A DNA stretch of 64,000 nt from Symbiodinium natans. Its lineage: Eukaryota > Sar > Dinophyceae > Suessiales > Symbiodiniaceae. The notes under the pieces were generated by a model that was not told the DNA's origin, did not search any database, and worked only from the letters and a program-made list of their open reading frames with translations. Both the position numbers and the translations under genes were made by a program. Of the stretch, positions 43,528 to 52,377 are shown piece by piece (positions within the stretch are counted from its first letter, which is position 1; the number at the start of each line of letters is the position of its first letter). The stretch lies in the NCBI GenBank assembly GCA_905221605.1, contig CAJNDS010002492.1:126001-190000 (forward strand), read 5' to 3'.

Positions 43528-43700
43528 AAATGAACAATCACTGTGGGAGCCCTCTTCGCAAAGAAACGCCCCTCCAAGAGCGAGCTCGTGGGCAGACGAC
43601 GTTGGCGGCGCAACCGCTCGTGGGCGCAGGTACAGTACCCGAAACAGCAAAGCTGGCTATCGGCTTCCTGTGGCCTAGGGCTATGAAATTCGGTCGGCAA
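43500..43700 (-). CDS. Unrecognised exon candidate beside an inverted-repeat element
   Basis: The minus frame reads LCCFGYCTCAHERLRRQRRL then PTSSLLEGRFFAKRAPTVIV, ending at CAG followed by GATGGGCC, the start of the 43287-43527 element, which would be a GA 5' splice site. The plus strand (43530-43880) is also open, so the strand is uncertain. Confidence 0.35.
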   Translation of the reverse strand: MPTEFHSPRPQEADSQLCCFGYCTCAHERLRRQRRLPTSSLLEGRFFAKRAPTVIVHFQDGPFGLT

Positions 43701-44049
43701 GGTTGGGTTCAGGGTTCATGGCCTAGAGGGGTCAGAGTCTCCAGCAAACTGTACCCAAGATGGTCATGCGAGAATTGTGGGTGCGCAGCCGCAACTTCAT
43801 CCGAACGTGTGAATCTGAAAGCCACGCAAGCATTAGCCTGCCTTCGAGCAGGCCTTGCGAGCTCTCTATCCCCTACTCCGACATAACCCTAAACCCTAAA
43901 CCCTAAACTCTGAACCCTGAACCCTAAACTCTGAGGCCCGTGAGGCCAACAGCGGAGTAGGGGGCACCCATTTCGCATGTGGTGAAAGATCTCGACTGCC
44001 CTTAGAGCTGCAAGATAGCATGGGAGTCGCGGATGAGACCGTGCAATTG

Positions 44050-44535
44050 AGGCATGGTGTACGACTAAGGTCTCAACGTGCAGAATCGACCCTAAACCCT
44101 AAGAATCCTAAACGCTCCAATCCGCATACTCTCCGGTGTCTGCAGGCCGTGGTACTTCGATATTAGGAATTCTAGTTAGGGTTGCAGGGCTTTTGCGGGT
44201 AAAGAGGGAACTCAGCACATGAAGCACCACTTGCCAGTCCTAACTAGAGGTCTATCTTTGCGAAGGAGCAGGACAAGGAGATACCTGACCTGACCATCGC
44301 CTAGCTTAAAGCAGTTGAAGCAAAATTTAGCCGAGGAGTCGCACTCCCAAAGAGGTGGCCGAATATTCCACATTCTTCAAGACGAGACCCGAAGGAGATC
44401 TACGAATCTCAGTCTCTTCCTCACAAAGCATGCAGCTCTAAACCTACGCCACACTCTCTGAGACACGTCCTCATTGGCTCATTTCCTGGTTCCTGGACCA
44501 TCTAACAATCTAACACCGCTGGTGTAGCAATCATC
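44050..44535. other. No gene seen; possible 3' flank of the cyclin-like gene
   Basis: Mixed sequence without long open frames or elements, immediately downstream of the cyclin-like stop on the minus strand. Confidence 0.4.
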
Positions 44536-44538
44536 CAT

Positions 44539-45783
44539 CTAGCGATTGCCAGCTCCTTGTACGTGGAAGCAGTGAATTTGCTGAAAGGTTTCGCCCAAGG
44601 CTTCCAGCATGCGAGCTGCCTGGGCACGGATGACATCCAGCTCTTCTTTGACGGTCAGGCAGATCATGTCCATGATCCTCATCGTCCTGGGATGGCCCTT
44701 AGGGTTTAGGGTTTCGAGTTTAGGGTCCCTAAAACCCCTCCGAAGAAGATTCCGTGATATGATCCTCTTAAGAACAAACAGTCCCAAGGGCCGACCGAGT
44801 GTCAAAAGCTTTGGCAGCCGGCATGTCGGTAGCTCACCTCGTGGTTGGGTCGCTGCGAAGAGCGCGCTCCACTCTGCATCTGCCATCGTCTCAGGCTTCA
44901 GGAGGGCCATTGGAAGCAGGCTTGAGTACACAAAGCTCAGGCTGAAGAGTCCTGTGGCCAGCTTGCCGTGGCTCAACTCGGCGGAGGCTGGAACGCACAT
45001 GACCACGGCTCGCGCGAACATCAAAGCCGTGCCGTGCATCTGCTGAAGAGGAGCCTGGTACTCCCGGCCCGCCAGGCGTCCGAAGCGAGTGAAGTAGATA
45101 CGGCACCACTGCTCAACGCAGGGAACCTCTGCCTGCCAATCCAGGGCCTTCAAGACCGTCTTCTCATGTAAGTTGAGAGCTCGGTTGGACACTTCCGAAG
45201 CTAAGCAGTCCTGCGTGGACTCCAGCCACGTCGAAAACTCCTTGATCATGTGCATCTGGGGGCTCTCGCTTGTAAGGGGCGTCGCCACACTGCAGGCGCA
45301 CTTTATGACAAGCCTTGCCACGCAGACACAAGCCAGTGGCAGCTGCTCCAAACGGTAGTCGTTGCTTGCCGTGAGGCGATCGAGAAGAAGCGCTGCCTGA
45401 AACCAGGAGCAATGACCGGAGCTGCACCCCTGCAGCATGTGGGAAATGCAACGCAGTGCCTTTGCACGGATTTCTCCACCAAGTTGACCTGCTGGCGCCG
45501 CTGGCAACTGCAAGTCAGCGTCGATCTCCTTGAGAAGCTCTAGCATCTCGGTGGAGGCACCTCGGCGGTGCAAATCCTCTTCGATTTCAGCGGTGAGGGT
45601 CATTCGCTCGTACTGAGCCTCAGCCTCCGGCTGCGGGGTGCGATGACCCTCATGCAGCCACTTTGGATCGGATGCAGGCGCGGCCATCATGATAACCAAG
45701 TAGCGTTGGAGTCTGACAGGCGCTACCTTTCGTGCCGCAGCACACTGCCTCAGTGGAGCTCTCTTGAGGCAAGATGGGATCAA
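44539..45783 (-). CDS. Cyclin-fold-like protein, about 414-codon frame probably containing one intron
   Basis: A helical protein resembling a cyclin box. About residues 118-230 show a helix with AALLLDRL, a second with LPLACVCVARLVIKCA, and EKTVLKALDWQAEVPCVEQW, which fits the cyclin pattern E-x2-vLkaLdW-x3-P. If correct it would be a regulatory partner of a protein kinase, but this is pattern resemblance only. The last 30-odd residues before MRIMDMICL come from an inverted-repeat element at 44688-44796 and are probably intronic: removing GC...AG from after CCAAA near 44812 to the AG at about 44688 keeps frame (RLPK joined to TMRIMDM). The start at 45783 is the first ATG in frame; ATGs at about 45690 are alternatives. 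Confidence 0.62.
   Translation of the reverse strand: MIPSCLKRAPLRQCAAARKVAPVRLQRYLVIMMAAPASDPKWLHEGHRTPQPEAEAQYERMTLTAEIEEDLHRRGASTEMLELLKEIDADLQLPAAPAGQLGGEIRAKALRCISHMLQGCSSGHCSWFQAALLLDRLTASNDYRLEQLPLACVCVARLVIKCACSVATPLTSESPQMHMIKEFSTWLESTQDCLASEVSNRALNLHEKTVLKALDWQAEVPCVEQWCRIYFTRFGRLAGREYQAPLQQMHGTALMFARAVVMCVPASAELSHGKLATGLFSLSFVYSSLLPMALLKPETMADAEWSALFAATQPRGELPTCRLPKLLTLGRPLGLFVLKRIISRNLLRRGFRDPKLETLNPKGHPRTMRIMDMICLTVKEELDVIRAQAARMLEALGETFQQIHCFHVQGAGNR
44688..44796. mobile_element. GGATGGCCC...GGGCC family element inside the cyclin-like frame
   Basis: TGGGATGGCCCTTAGGGTTT and AACAGTCCCAAGGGCC are the ends. A short telomeric tract (44700-44727) lies inside it. It happens to be open in frame, which lengthens the reading frame. 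Confidence 0.64.
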
Positions 45784-46183
45784 AGATCAGGGTGGTCTCC
45801 TTTTGCCACCCTCTCGCTCTCACACACTCAGGAAAGCTGTCAGGCGTGACCCCGCCACCCTAAACCCTTAAACCCTTTAGGGCTTGGAGTTGAAGGGCTA
45901 GGCCTTCGGGATGAAGGGTTTAGGGTGTAGGGTTTAGGGTTTAGGGTTTAGGGTTTAGGGCTTAAGGTTCATGATGTTTCAGGGCTTCTGTGGGTTTTTG
46001 CCCCACTTTGCCAGGCTGTTGAGGGTTTGGGACTTATTTGGAGGGCTCAAGGTTCATGCCCTCATTTTTTTGCGGGTAGTTTCATGGGCCCTTAATTTCT
46101 TCCCTGACCTCCTTTACAGGGTTCGTCTGGGCCCTTAATTTGCAGATAGGGTATAGAGGGGGTAAAGGAGGGGCACCCTTTTT

Positions 46184-46465
46184 TGTTGAAGTTCAAGTTC
46201 GAGGTGTAAAACCCGCTCTTTGAGGCTGCATATCAACATCTTGTCCTGCTGTCGGGCATGAGCTTGTCGCAACCGCCGGACTTTTCTCAACTCACGGTTC
46301 CATGAGCTCTCCGTAACCTGCATGGCTTGGGCCATCTGCGCGATCTCTGTGCATGGGAAGCCTACACTCTGACCGCCGGGATGCCTTGAGCATACGGCAG
46401 CCCGAAAGTGCAAGTTGAGAGATTGCTGCTGACTGGTGCTTGAAACAAAGAGGCGCTGCAAAACA
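46184..46465 (-). repeat. 282-base direct copy of the coiled-coil exon start
   Basis: Matches 47056-47337 base for base as far as I can check by eye, including the TTTTGCAG preceding the exon. It encodes the same segment (QRLFVSSTSQQQSLNLHF to LELELQQ) and then runs into element sequence. It could be an alternative or mutually exclusive exon, or a dead copy made by recent duplication. Confidence 0.85.
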
Positions 46466-47337
46466 CCCCCCGTTTCGCAGACCGCAGGGCGAGGCCTGCG
46501 AAATCACTTGCAGTGCATCATCAGCTCCCGCCGCCCTAGCCACCAGCGCTGGCCTCAGATCTTTCCATCGAAAGGCCTTCTTGTTCCTCACTATCACTAT
46601 CGGATCCTATGTAGAACTCGCCGTGCTGTCTTGCGCTACCGTCCCATCCGTCTCCATACATGTTGTAGTAAAAGCTCTCGAGGAATGGAGATGATGCTTC
46701 CGTCAGTGACATCGCGGCTTCCTTCCATGTCCACAGGTTATCACGCAGAGGTTGCACCAGGTACGTCTGACCATGTCGGCGGACATCCTGCGTCACAGTC
46801 TGAACCCCAGAGCTCCGTACCGAAGGTGCTTCGGCTTGCTTTCGCTTCAGAACGGCTGACTCTTGTGATGCAGGTGTACCTCGGCAAGCGACTGATTCCG
46901 GAGCGATTGCTTGCGTATGTTCATAATCCATCATCTGGAGTGTCCTCCTGCCTCCCCCCGGCACACCTCGTCCTCGTCCAACATTCAATCTCACGCTGTC
47001 TATGTCGCCATTGCCCACCACCCCTGTCTCAGCGTGAGCCACAAGGCTCTTAACCTGTTGAAGTTCAAGTTCGAGGTGTAAAACCCGCTCTTTGAGGCTG
47101 CATATCAACATCTTGTCCTGCTGTCGGGCATGAGCTTGTCGCAACCGCCGGACTTTTCTCAACTCACGGTTCCATGAGCTCTCCGTAACCTGCATGGCTT
47201 GGGCCATCTGCGCGATCTCTGTGCATGGGAAGCCTACACTCTGACCGCCGGGATGCCTTGAGCATACGGCAGCCCGAAAGTGCAAGTTGAGAGATTGCTG
47301 CTGACTGGTGCTTGAAACAAAGAGGCGCTGCAAAACA
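46466..47337 (-). CDS. Coiled-coil protein exon (LELELQQ), unrecognised
   Basis: An open exon running from a TTTTGCAG acceptor-like site at 47330 down to about 46536. Residues about 55-95 are a charged helical stretch (VRRLRQAHARQQDKMLIC, then LKERVLHLELELQQVKSL) typical of a coiled coil or bZIP-like helix. The C-terminal part ends in an acidic stretch, GSDSDSEEQEG. No family is recognised. The first 282 bases (47056-47337) are repeated exactly, by eye, at 46184-46465 on the same strand, so the gene may have a duplicated downstream exon. Inverted element ends flank the unit at 46077-46095 and 47356-47373. Confidence 0.6.
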
Positions 47338-47767
47338 TTTTTTAAGGGCCCAGACTAAGGGGCCATGAAACTATCTTTGGACTTTTCTGAGGGTCCTAAC
47401 TGAACCCCTTAAACCCTAAACCCTAAACCCCTGGCCCTCCGCATCTACAGCACCTTGCTTGAAGCATCGAGGCCCCAACCCTCGCATGGAGGGGATTGCT
47501 GGGGTTGTACTGTGAGGCAGGTACGTGCCCCTCGCGGCCTCCCCAGAACACCCTAAACCCTGAACCCTGAACCCTGAACCCTGAACCCTAAACCCTAAAC
47601 CCTAAACCCTAAACCCTAAACCCTAAACCCTAAACCCTAAACCCTAAACAACAATCCCAAAGCCTGAGGCCGAGACCGGGCTTCCGTGGTGCGGTAGTGG
47701 GCACCAAGGAGTCGGGGGGATGGCTTATAGGGCCTCGGAGCCCGAAACAAGCTTGTGACAGAGGAAA

Positions 47768-47970
47768 GGGTTTGGGGTTTAGGGTTTAGGGTTTAGGGTT
47801 TAGGGTTTAGGGTTTAGGGTTTAGGGTTTAGGGTTTAGGGTTTAGGGTTTAGGGTCAGGGTTCAGGGTTCAGGGTTCAGGGTTCAGGGTTCAGGGTTCAG
47901 GGTTCAGGGTTCAGGGTTTAGGGTTTAGGGTTTAGGGTTTAGGGTTTAGGGTTTAGGGTTTAGGGTTTAC
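47768..47970. repeat. Long interstitial telomeric tract with TTCAGGG block
   Basis: TTTAGGG units, then a block of TTCAGGG (about 47860-47918), then TTTAGGG again. The order canonical, variant, canonical is the same as at 3140-3345. Confidence 0.9.
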
Positions 47971-47989
47971 CTGATTTGAGAGCCCCTGA

Positions 47990-48056
47990 TTGGGATGTCC
48001 CCCCTTAGACTAACAGTGCTAAAATCCCTATTCAGGACTGTTAGTTGGCAAACCAA
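47990..48056. mobile_element. TTGGGATGTC family element, short form
   Basis: Left TTGGGATGTCCCCCCTTAGA then CTAACAG; right AGGACTGTTAGTTGGC. It directly follows a long telomeric tract. Confidence 0.5.
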
Positions 48057-48394
48057 CGCTGATGGGCACCCGCAGAAACAATATCTCACCTGCGGAGAGC
48101 CTCAACCGGTGACTCAGCCAGAATAGCACTCTGACACCCTAAACCCTAAACCCTAAGCCCTAAACCCTAAACCCTAAACCCTAAACCCTAAACCCTAAAC
48201 CCTAAACCAAAGGCACCTAGCGCTGCATGCCTCAAGCGACAGCATTCCCACAACCAAGGCCCCAACCCTAAACCCTAAACCCTAAACCCTAAACCCTAAA
48301 CCCTAAACCCTAAACCCTAAACCCTAAACCCTAAACCCAAGCTCCAGGCCAAGCCAGCAAGGCCCCGTGGTGCAAAACTTTACGGTTTTTGGGG

Positions 48395-48568
48395 TCCAGG
48401 ATGGCCCCTAAAACCCTCGGAAACATACTTCCTGAAAAATCTCCTCTTCAATCTCATCTGAAAAGCGTGATATTATACAAAACCTAAACCCTAAACCCTA
48501 AACCCTAAACCCTAAACCCTAAACCCTAAACCCTGAACCCTAAACATATTATATAAGGGCCTACCTGG
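48395..48568. mobile_element. GGATGGCCC...GGGCCTA family element with nested telomeric tract
   Basis: Ends TCCAGGATGGCCCCTAAAAC and TAAGGGCCTACCTGGA are inverted. CTCGGAAACATACTTCCTGA is inside. A CCCTAAA tract (48484-48545) interrupts the right half, where ATATTATA occurs on both sides of the tract. Confidence 0.68.
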
Positions 48569-48574
48569 AACTGC

Positions 48575-48825
48575 GCCCGAGAACGGTGCTGGGGGGAAGC
48601 CCCGGTGGTCGTGGGAAGCCCAGGGCAAGCCAGGACTGCCGCACCTTTTTGCAGGGCCAAGCGCTTGGCAGCTAGGGTTTAGGGTTTAGGGTTTAGGGTT
48701 TATAGGGTTTAGGGTTTAGGGTCTAGGGTCTAGGTTTTTTTTTTTTGCCAGGGTTTAGGGTTTAGGGTTTAGGGGGCTCAAGCGCTTGGCAGCTAGAGTC
48801 TCGGGTTGAGCCTCGGCTCAAGGAT
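48575..48825 (-). CDS. Unrecognised exon interrupted by a duplicated-flank telomeric tract
   Basis: With the tract and one copy of the 18-base direct repeat removed (48658-48796), the minus strand reads ETLAAKRLALQKGAAVLACP, continuing to GLPTTTGASPQHRSRAQ. It then meets CCAG followed by GTAGGCCC, a GT 5' splice site at the start of the next element (48395-48568). No family is recognised. Confidence 0.42.
48658..48796. repeat. Telomeric tract flanked by an 18-base direct repeat
   Basis: CAAGCGCTTGGCAGCTAG is present at 48658-48675 and 48779-48796. Between them are TTTAGGG units, a poly-T run and variant units. Confidence 0.85.
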
Positions 48826-49117
48826 GGCTACTAAGGGGCCTGACGAGGAGTTTAAGCGTTAAGGGCTTTCGGCTTTTGGGTGTATAGGGAGTTGGGCTCA
48901 GGGCACGTAGGGCATTTAGGGTTTGGGGGAAGCTGGGGTTTAGGGTTTATAGGGTTTAGGGCAGATGTTCAAATCAAAGTAAGAAGCCTTCTCCCCCGCC
49001 TGATCTCGGCTGTGTGCAAGGGTTCTTTACCAGGCTGCAAGGCCAAACATGTGTCGACGGATGCCGGAGAACTTCCCATTCTCGAACAGACGGGTATATA
49101 CATATGAATAAACGAAC

Positions 49118-49188
49118 AACAAAAGATAAAGATAAAGATAAAGATAAACAAAAAAATGTATGTATATATATATATATATATACATGTA
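49118..49188 (+). repeat. AAAGAT hexamer and AT dinucleotide microsatellites
   Basis: AAAGATAAAGATAAAGATAA followed within 40 bases by GTATGTATATATATATATAT. Confidence 0.85.
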
Positions 49189-49431
49189 CATGCATTGTTC
49201 TTTTTTGCTTTTTTTGGGAGGGGTGGGGGTTTACACCTGTAGATTGACTAGACGGATCTCGAGATCATGTTGCTACTTCCTTCGGCTCCTTCATTCCACA
49301 CACCCCAACCCGACGCTGACACGCGAAGCCCCCCCCCTGCTTCCCATGGCCTCGCCCTTGTGCTTCGTGAGCCACTGCCGCATGATGCGGTTACGGCCTG
49401 GCGTCGAACGAACTGTGCACACAGACACAGG

Positions 49432-49530
49432 TTGGGATGTTCCCTCTTATGCTCACAGAGTCCTTAATAGGGATCATAGTACCCGCATTATCATTTTTCT
49501 TCAAAGGACTGTTCGAGCTTATAAATCCTA
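49432..49530. mobile_element. TTGGGATGTTCCCTC family element, partial
   Basis: Left TTGGGATGTTCCCTCTTATG with AGTCCTTAATAGGGATCATA; interior AAAGGACTGTTCGAGC matches the family. The right end is incomplete. Confidence 0.48.
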
Positions 49531-51149
49531 CCATCCAAGGATTCGGGGTTAAGCCGGGGCGGACTCCGTTTGCGAGACAGGGTCTCCGTGTCTGGCTCCC
49601 CAGCCAGGATGTGGGGCCAAAACAAAACCCTAAACCCTAAACCCTCAACCCTCAACCCTCAACCCTAAACCCTAAACCCTACACCGCTCTCCACGGTGTC
49701 CTGAGGACATCCGGACATACGACATTGCAACTTCCTCCTTCCTACCGTCCTTTACCTCCGAAACAAAAGTGAGATCAACGGGAGGATCGCACGTGTGCAT
49801 GCGTGGGAGTGTGGGTGGGTGCTTGTTGCTTTGCTTGTTTTGGATATTTGTTAGTTGTTGTTTGATCCCGCTTTGAGAATTGGCAGACATCTGGGAAAAC
49901 CTGCGGAACTGTCATGGCTTTTCGACGTCTGTGTTCAAGATCCTAGGCCCCATGGATACAAAATCAAAGTTCCAAGAAAGAGCATCCCTAAACCCTAAAC
50001 CCTAAACCCTAAGCCCTAAACCCTATAAACCCTAAACCCTAAACCCTGACAGAACCACATCCCCGGAAGAGCGCGCGGGCCTGCAGCTGTTCCCTCGCGG
50101 TCGAGCGCCGCCTGTTTCCGACAGGTGGAGGGCCGCGGAAGGCGGGGATGGTATTTAGGGCTTAAGGGTTAAGGGTTTAGGGTTTAGGGTCACAGAGACT
50201 TCACAAAGGGTGCATCGGGTTGATGCACGCCAGCTCTCCGCGAACAGCCCTCCCAAGTCGATGCTGCGGCAGTGCCCTTGCCGTATTTCTACGCCGAAAC
50301 GCGGGCTTTGCTTGCGGGGGGACCATCTTGCACCGTAAACGCTTCTCCCTGAAAACCCCTGCATATACGGTTGAAGTTATCCATCTCGAAGTCCGAAAGG
50401 GTCTGAGAGCCTGTGCGTTTAGGGCTCAGGGATTTCTGGCTCGCACCCAGCCGACGAGCCCATTCAGAACTAACTTCACCGATCAGAAGAATATATTTTA
50501 GGAAGGCCTAAACTCTAGACTCTAAACTCTCAACTCCAGTCGCCTATGGGCCCCTACACCCCTAAACCCTCAACCCCCCAAACCCTGAACCGCGGCGCAT
50601 CATCCTGACTTTTGCTCAACTCGGCCGCCATCGCGTTCCGTGGCTATATGGAACTGGAACACCATTTCTGCAGAGGCGGCTTAGGGGTCTAAGGGTTTGG
50701 TTTTTTATAATTATTAACTGTAGTTTAGGGTCGGTCAGGGTTTAGGTTTAGGGTTGAAAGGGTTTAGGGTCAGGGCTGGGGATTAAGGGTTTTGAGGACA
50801 ACCAACACAAGCTTAATGGGGTTAACGGTTAAGGGTTTCGGGAACACCCAACACAAGGGCATTGATGGTCCCACTTGTGGGGTACCCTGACTAAAAAGCT
50901 CCGTATCAGAATAGGAACCACAAAGGCGACCATAATCCAGAGAACTGGCATCACGAGGGACATGGTCACTCAGCAGCTGTGGCCCACTTGCAGCACATGG
51001 CGCAGCCTGATTCTACGGCGCCGGACCTACAAAGGCCTCACAGTATCAGCTGCCAGAGTTCCCAGGTCAGCAAGATGATCGCTGCTTGGTGTATCCAGGC
51101 GAAGGGCGCCTTTCCACCTCTGTGGGAATCTCAGGGTAAGGTTTATAGG

Positions 51150-51424
51150 GTATAGGGTTTAGGGTTTAGGGCTTGCTGTGATGGGGCGTAGATGCTGTGA
51201 AGGTTAGGTTTTGGGACAAGCTCGAAAGCTTCGTGAGGCGCGAAGAGCAGCTTTGGCCCGATTGTGGAAGGCCATCTAACACTTTTCTCCCACCCCACGC
51301 CGTCCGAGGCGGCAAAGCCACCCAAACCCAATCCTTTTAAGGGTTTAAGCCTAAACTCAAGCCAACTGCTTCCTTTCCATAACATTTTCTTCATTCCGTC
51401 ACGGTGGTCGCCAGCCAGGTTCAC
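51150..51424 (-). CDS. Unrecognised exon candidate
   Basis: Minus open frame with DHRDGMKKMLWKGSSWLEF and KLLFAPHEAFELVPKPNLHS. It is bounded by a telomeric tract at 51136-51170. It could be a downstream exon of the polyferredoxin locus or another gene; no motif decides. Confidence 0.32.
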
Positions 51425-51501
51425 AAAAGGCAGGCCCGGGGTCCGAGCTGCAGGAGGCGGGCGAACGACCTGGGTCGGCTTGCGCCATCAAGGTCGAGGG
51501 T

Positions 51502-51542
51502 CTTAGGCCCCGCCCCCCCCTCCTGCAGGGGGGCGGCCTAAG
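51502..51542. other. GC-rich inverted repeat, possible hairpin
   Basis: CTTAGGCCCCGCCCCCC pairs with GGGGGGCGGCCTAAG across a short loop with TCCTGCA. Confidence 0.6.
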
Positions 51543-51849
51543 CCTTGAGTTTCGGGTTTAGGGTTTAGGGTTTTAGGGTTTAGGGTTTAGGGTAGAGTTC
51601 TGGAATTTCGGCTCTGACTCTAACCCGCATAATTTGACGCTCCTTGCCGTACAGTGCGGAGGCAATCGGCTCAAAACAGCAACACTCCTAGAGCACTCAC
51701 AGCCTCGAGCACAAAACCCTACGTCGTTCGCGTTGATCTGGCTCAATTCTGGTACTCCAAGGTTTAGGGTTTAGGGTTCAGGGTTCAGGGTTTAGGGTTT
51801 AGGGTTTAGGGTTTAGGGTTTAGCGTAACCCAGAAACCCAGAAGCCCAG

Positions 51850-51938
51850 AAACCTGTGCTTCGCCCGGCCTAGCTTGGTCAGCATTTGCAGACTGAACAA
51901 CGCAGCCTCAAGCAAAGGCTGGTGCTCAAGGAGTTGCT
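51850..51938 (-). CDS. Unrecognised exon candidate downstream of the polyferredoxin
   Basis: Minus frame QQLLEHQPLLEAALFSLQML then TKLGRAKHR, between telomeric tracts. It follows the polyferredoxin exons on the same strand and may be a C-terminal exon, but this is not shown. Confidence 0.35.
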
Positions 51939-52377
51939 GGGTTTAGGGTTTAGGGTTTAGGGTTTAGGGTTTAGGGTTTAGGGTTTAGGGTTTGTTCTTC
52001 ATGGTTTGTTTTAGTGGGGTTTTCTGTGGGTTCCTTTTGGGTTTGTAAGGGTTTCGGGTTTGTGTTTTATGGGGTGTTTAGTGGGGGCTTCTTATGGGTT
52101 CATATAGGGTTTCTACGGGTTTCTTACTGTAGGGGGCTTTATTGAGTCTTTGGGCTTGGGCCAAGCCTTGCTTGGATTCGAGGAGAAAGGCGTTCACATT
52201 GGTAGATTTGCGGCTGGAGAGAAGTGGGTCACGGGTAACCGGCCAACACCTGTTGAATCAATGGGCTGGGCCTCGCCCCCATACAGGTGCGACATGAACC
52301 CTGTGCCCTAGGGTTTAGGGTTCAGGGTTTAGGGTTTAGCCCTATCATGCCCTGCAAACCACTCCACCAGCCCCCCC

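Larger units (their letters stand above)
46077..47373. mobile_element. TAGTTTCATGGGCCC element split around the coiled-coil exon
   Basis: TAGTTTCATGGGCCCTTAA (46077-46095) and TAAGGGGCCATGAAACTA (47356-47373) are inverted, as are TCTGGGCCCTTAA (46127-46139) and TTAAGGGCCCAGA (about 47342-47354). Joining 46183 to 47338 would give a compact element of the size seen elsewhere, so the 1.15 kb between looks like inserted or duplicated exon sequence. Confidence 0.55.

Noticed and set aside
44609-45046. A 145-codon plus-strand frame
   Set aside because: It lies antisense to the cyclin-like gene and crosses its intron element.
46436-47053. A 205-codon plus-strand frame
   Set aside because: Antisense to the coiled-coil exon; the minus strand has the acceptor-like TTTTGCAG and the helical composition.
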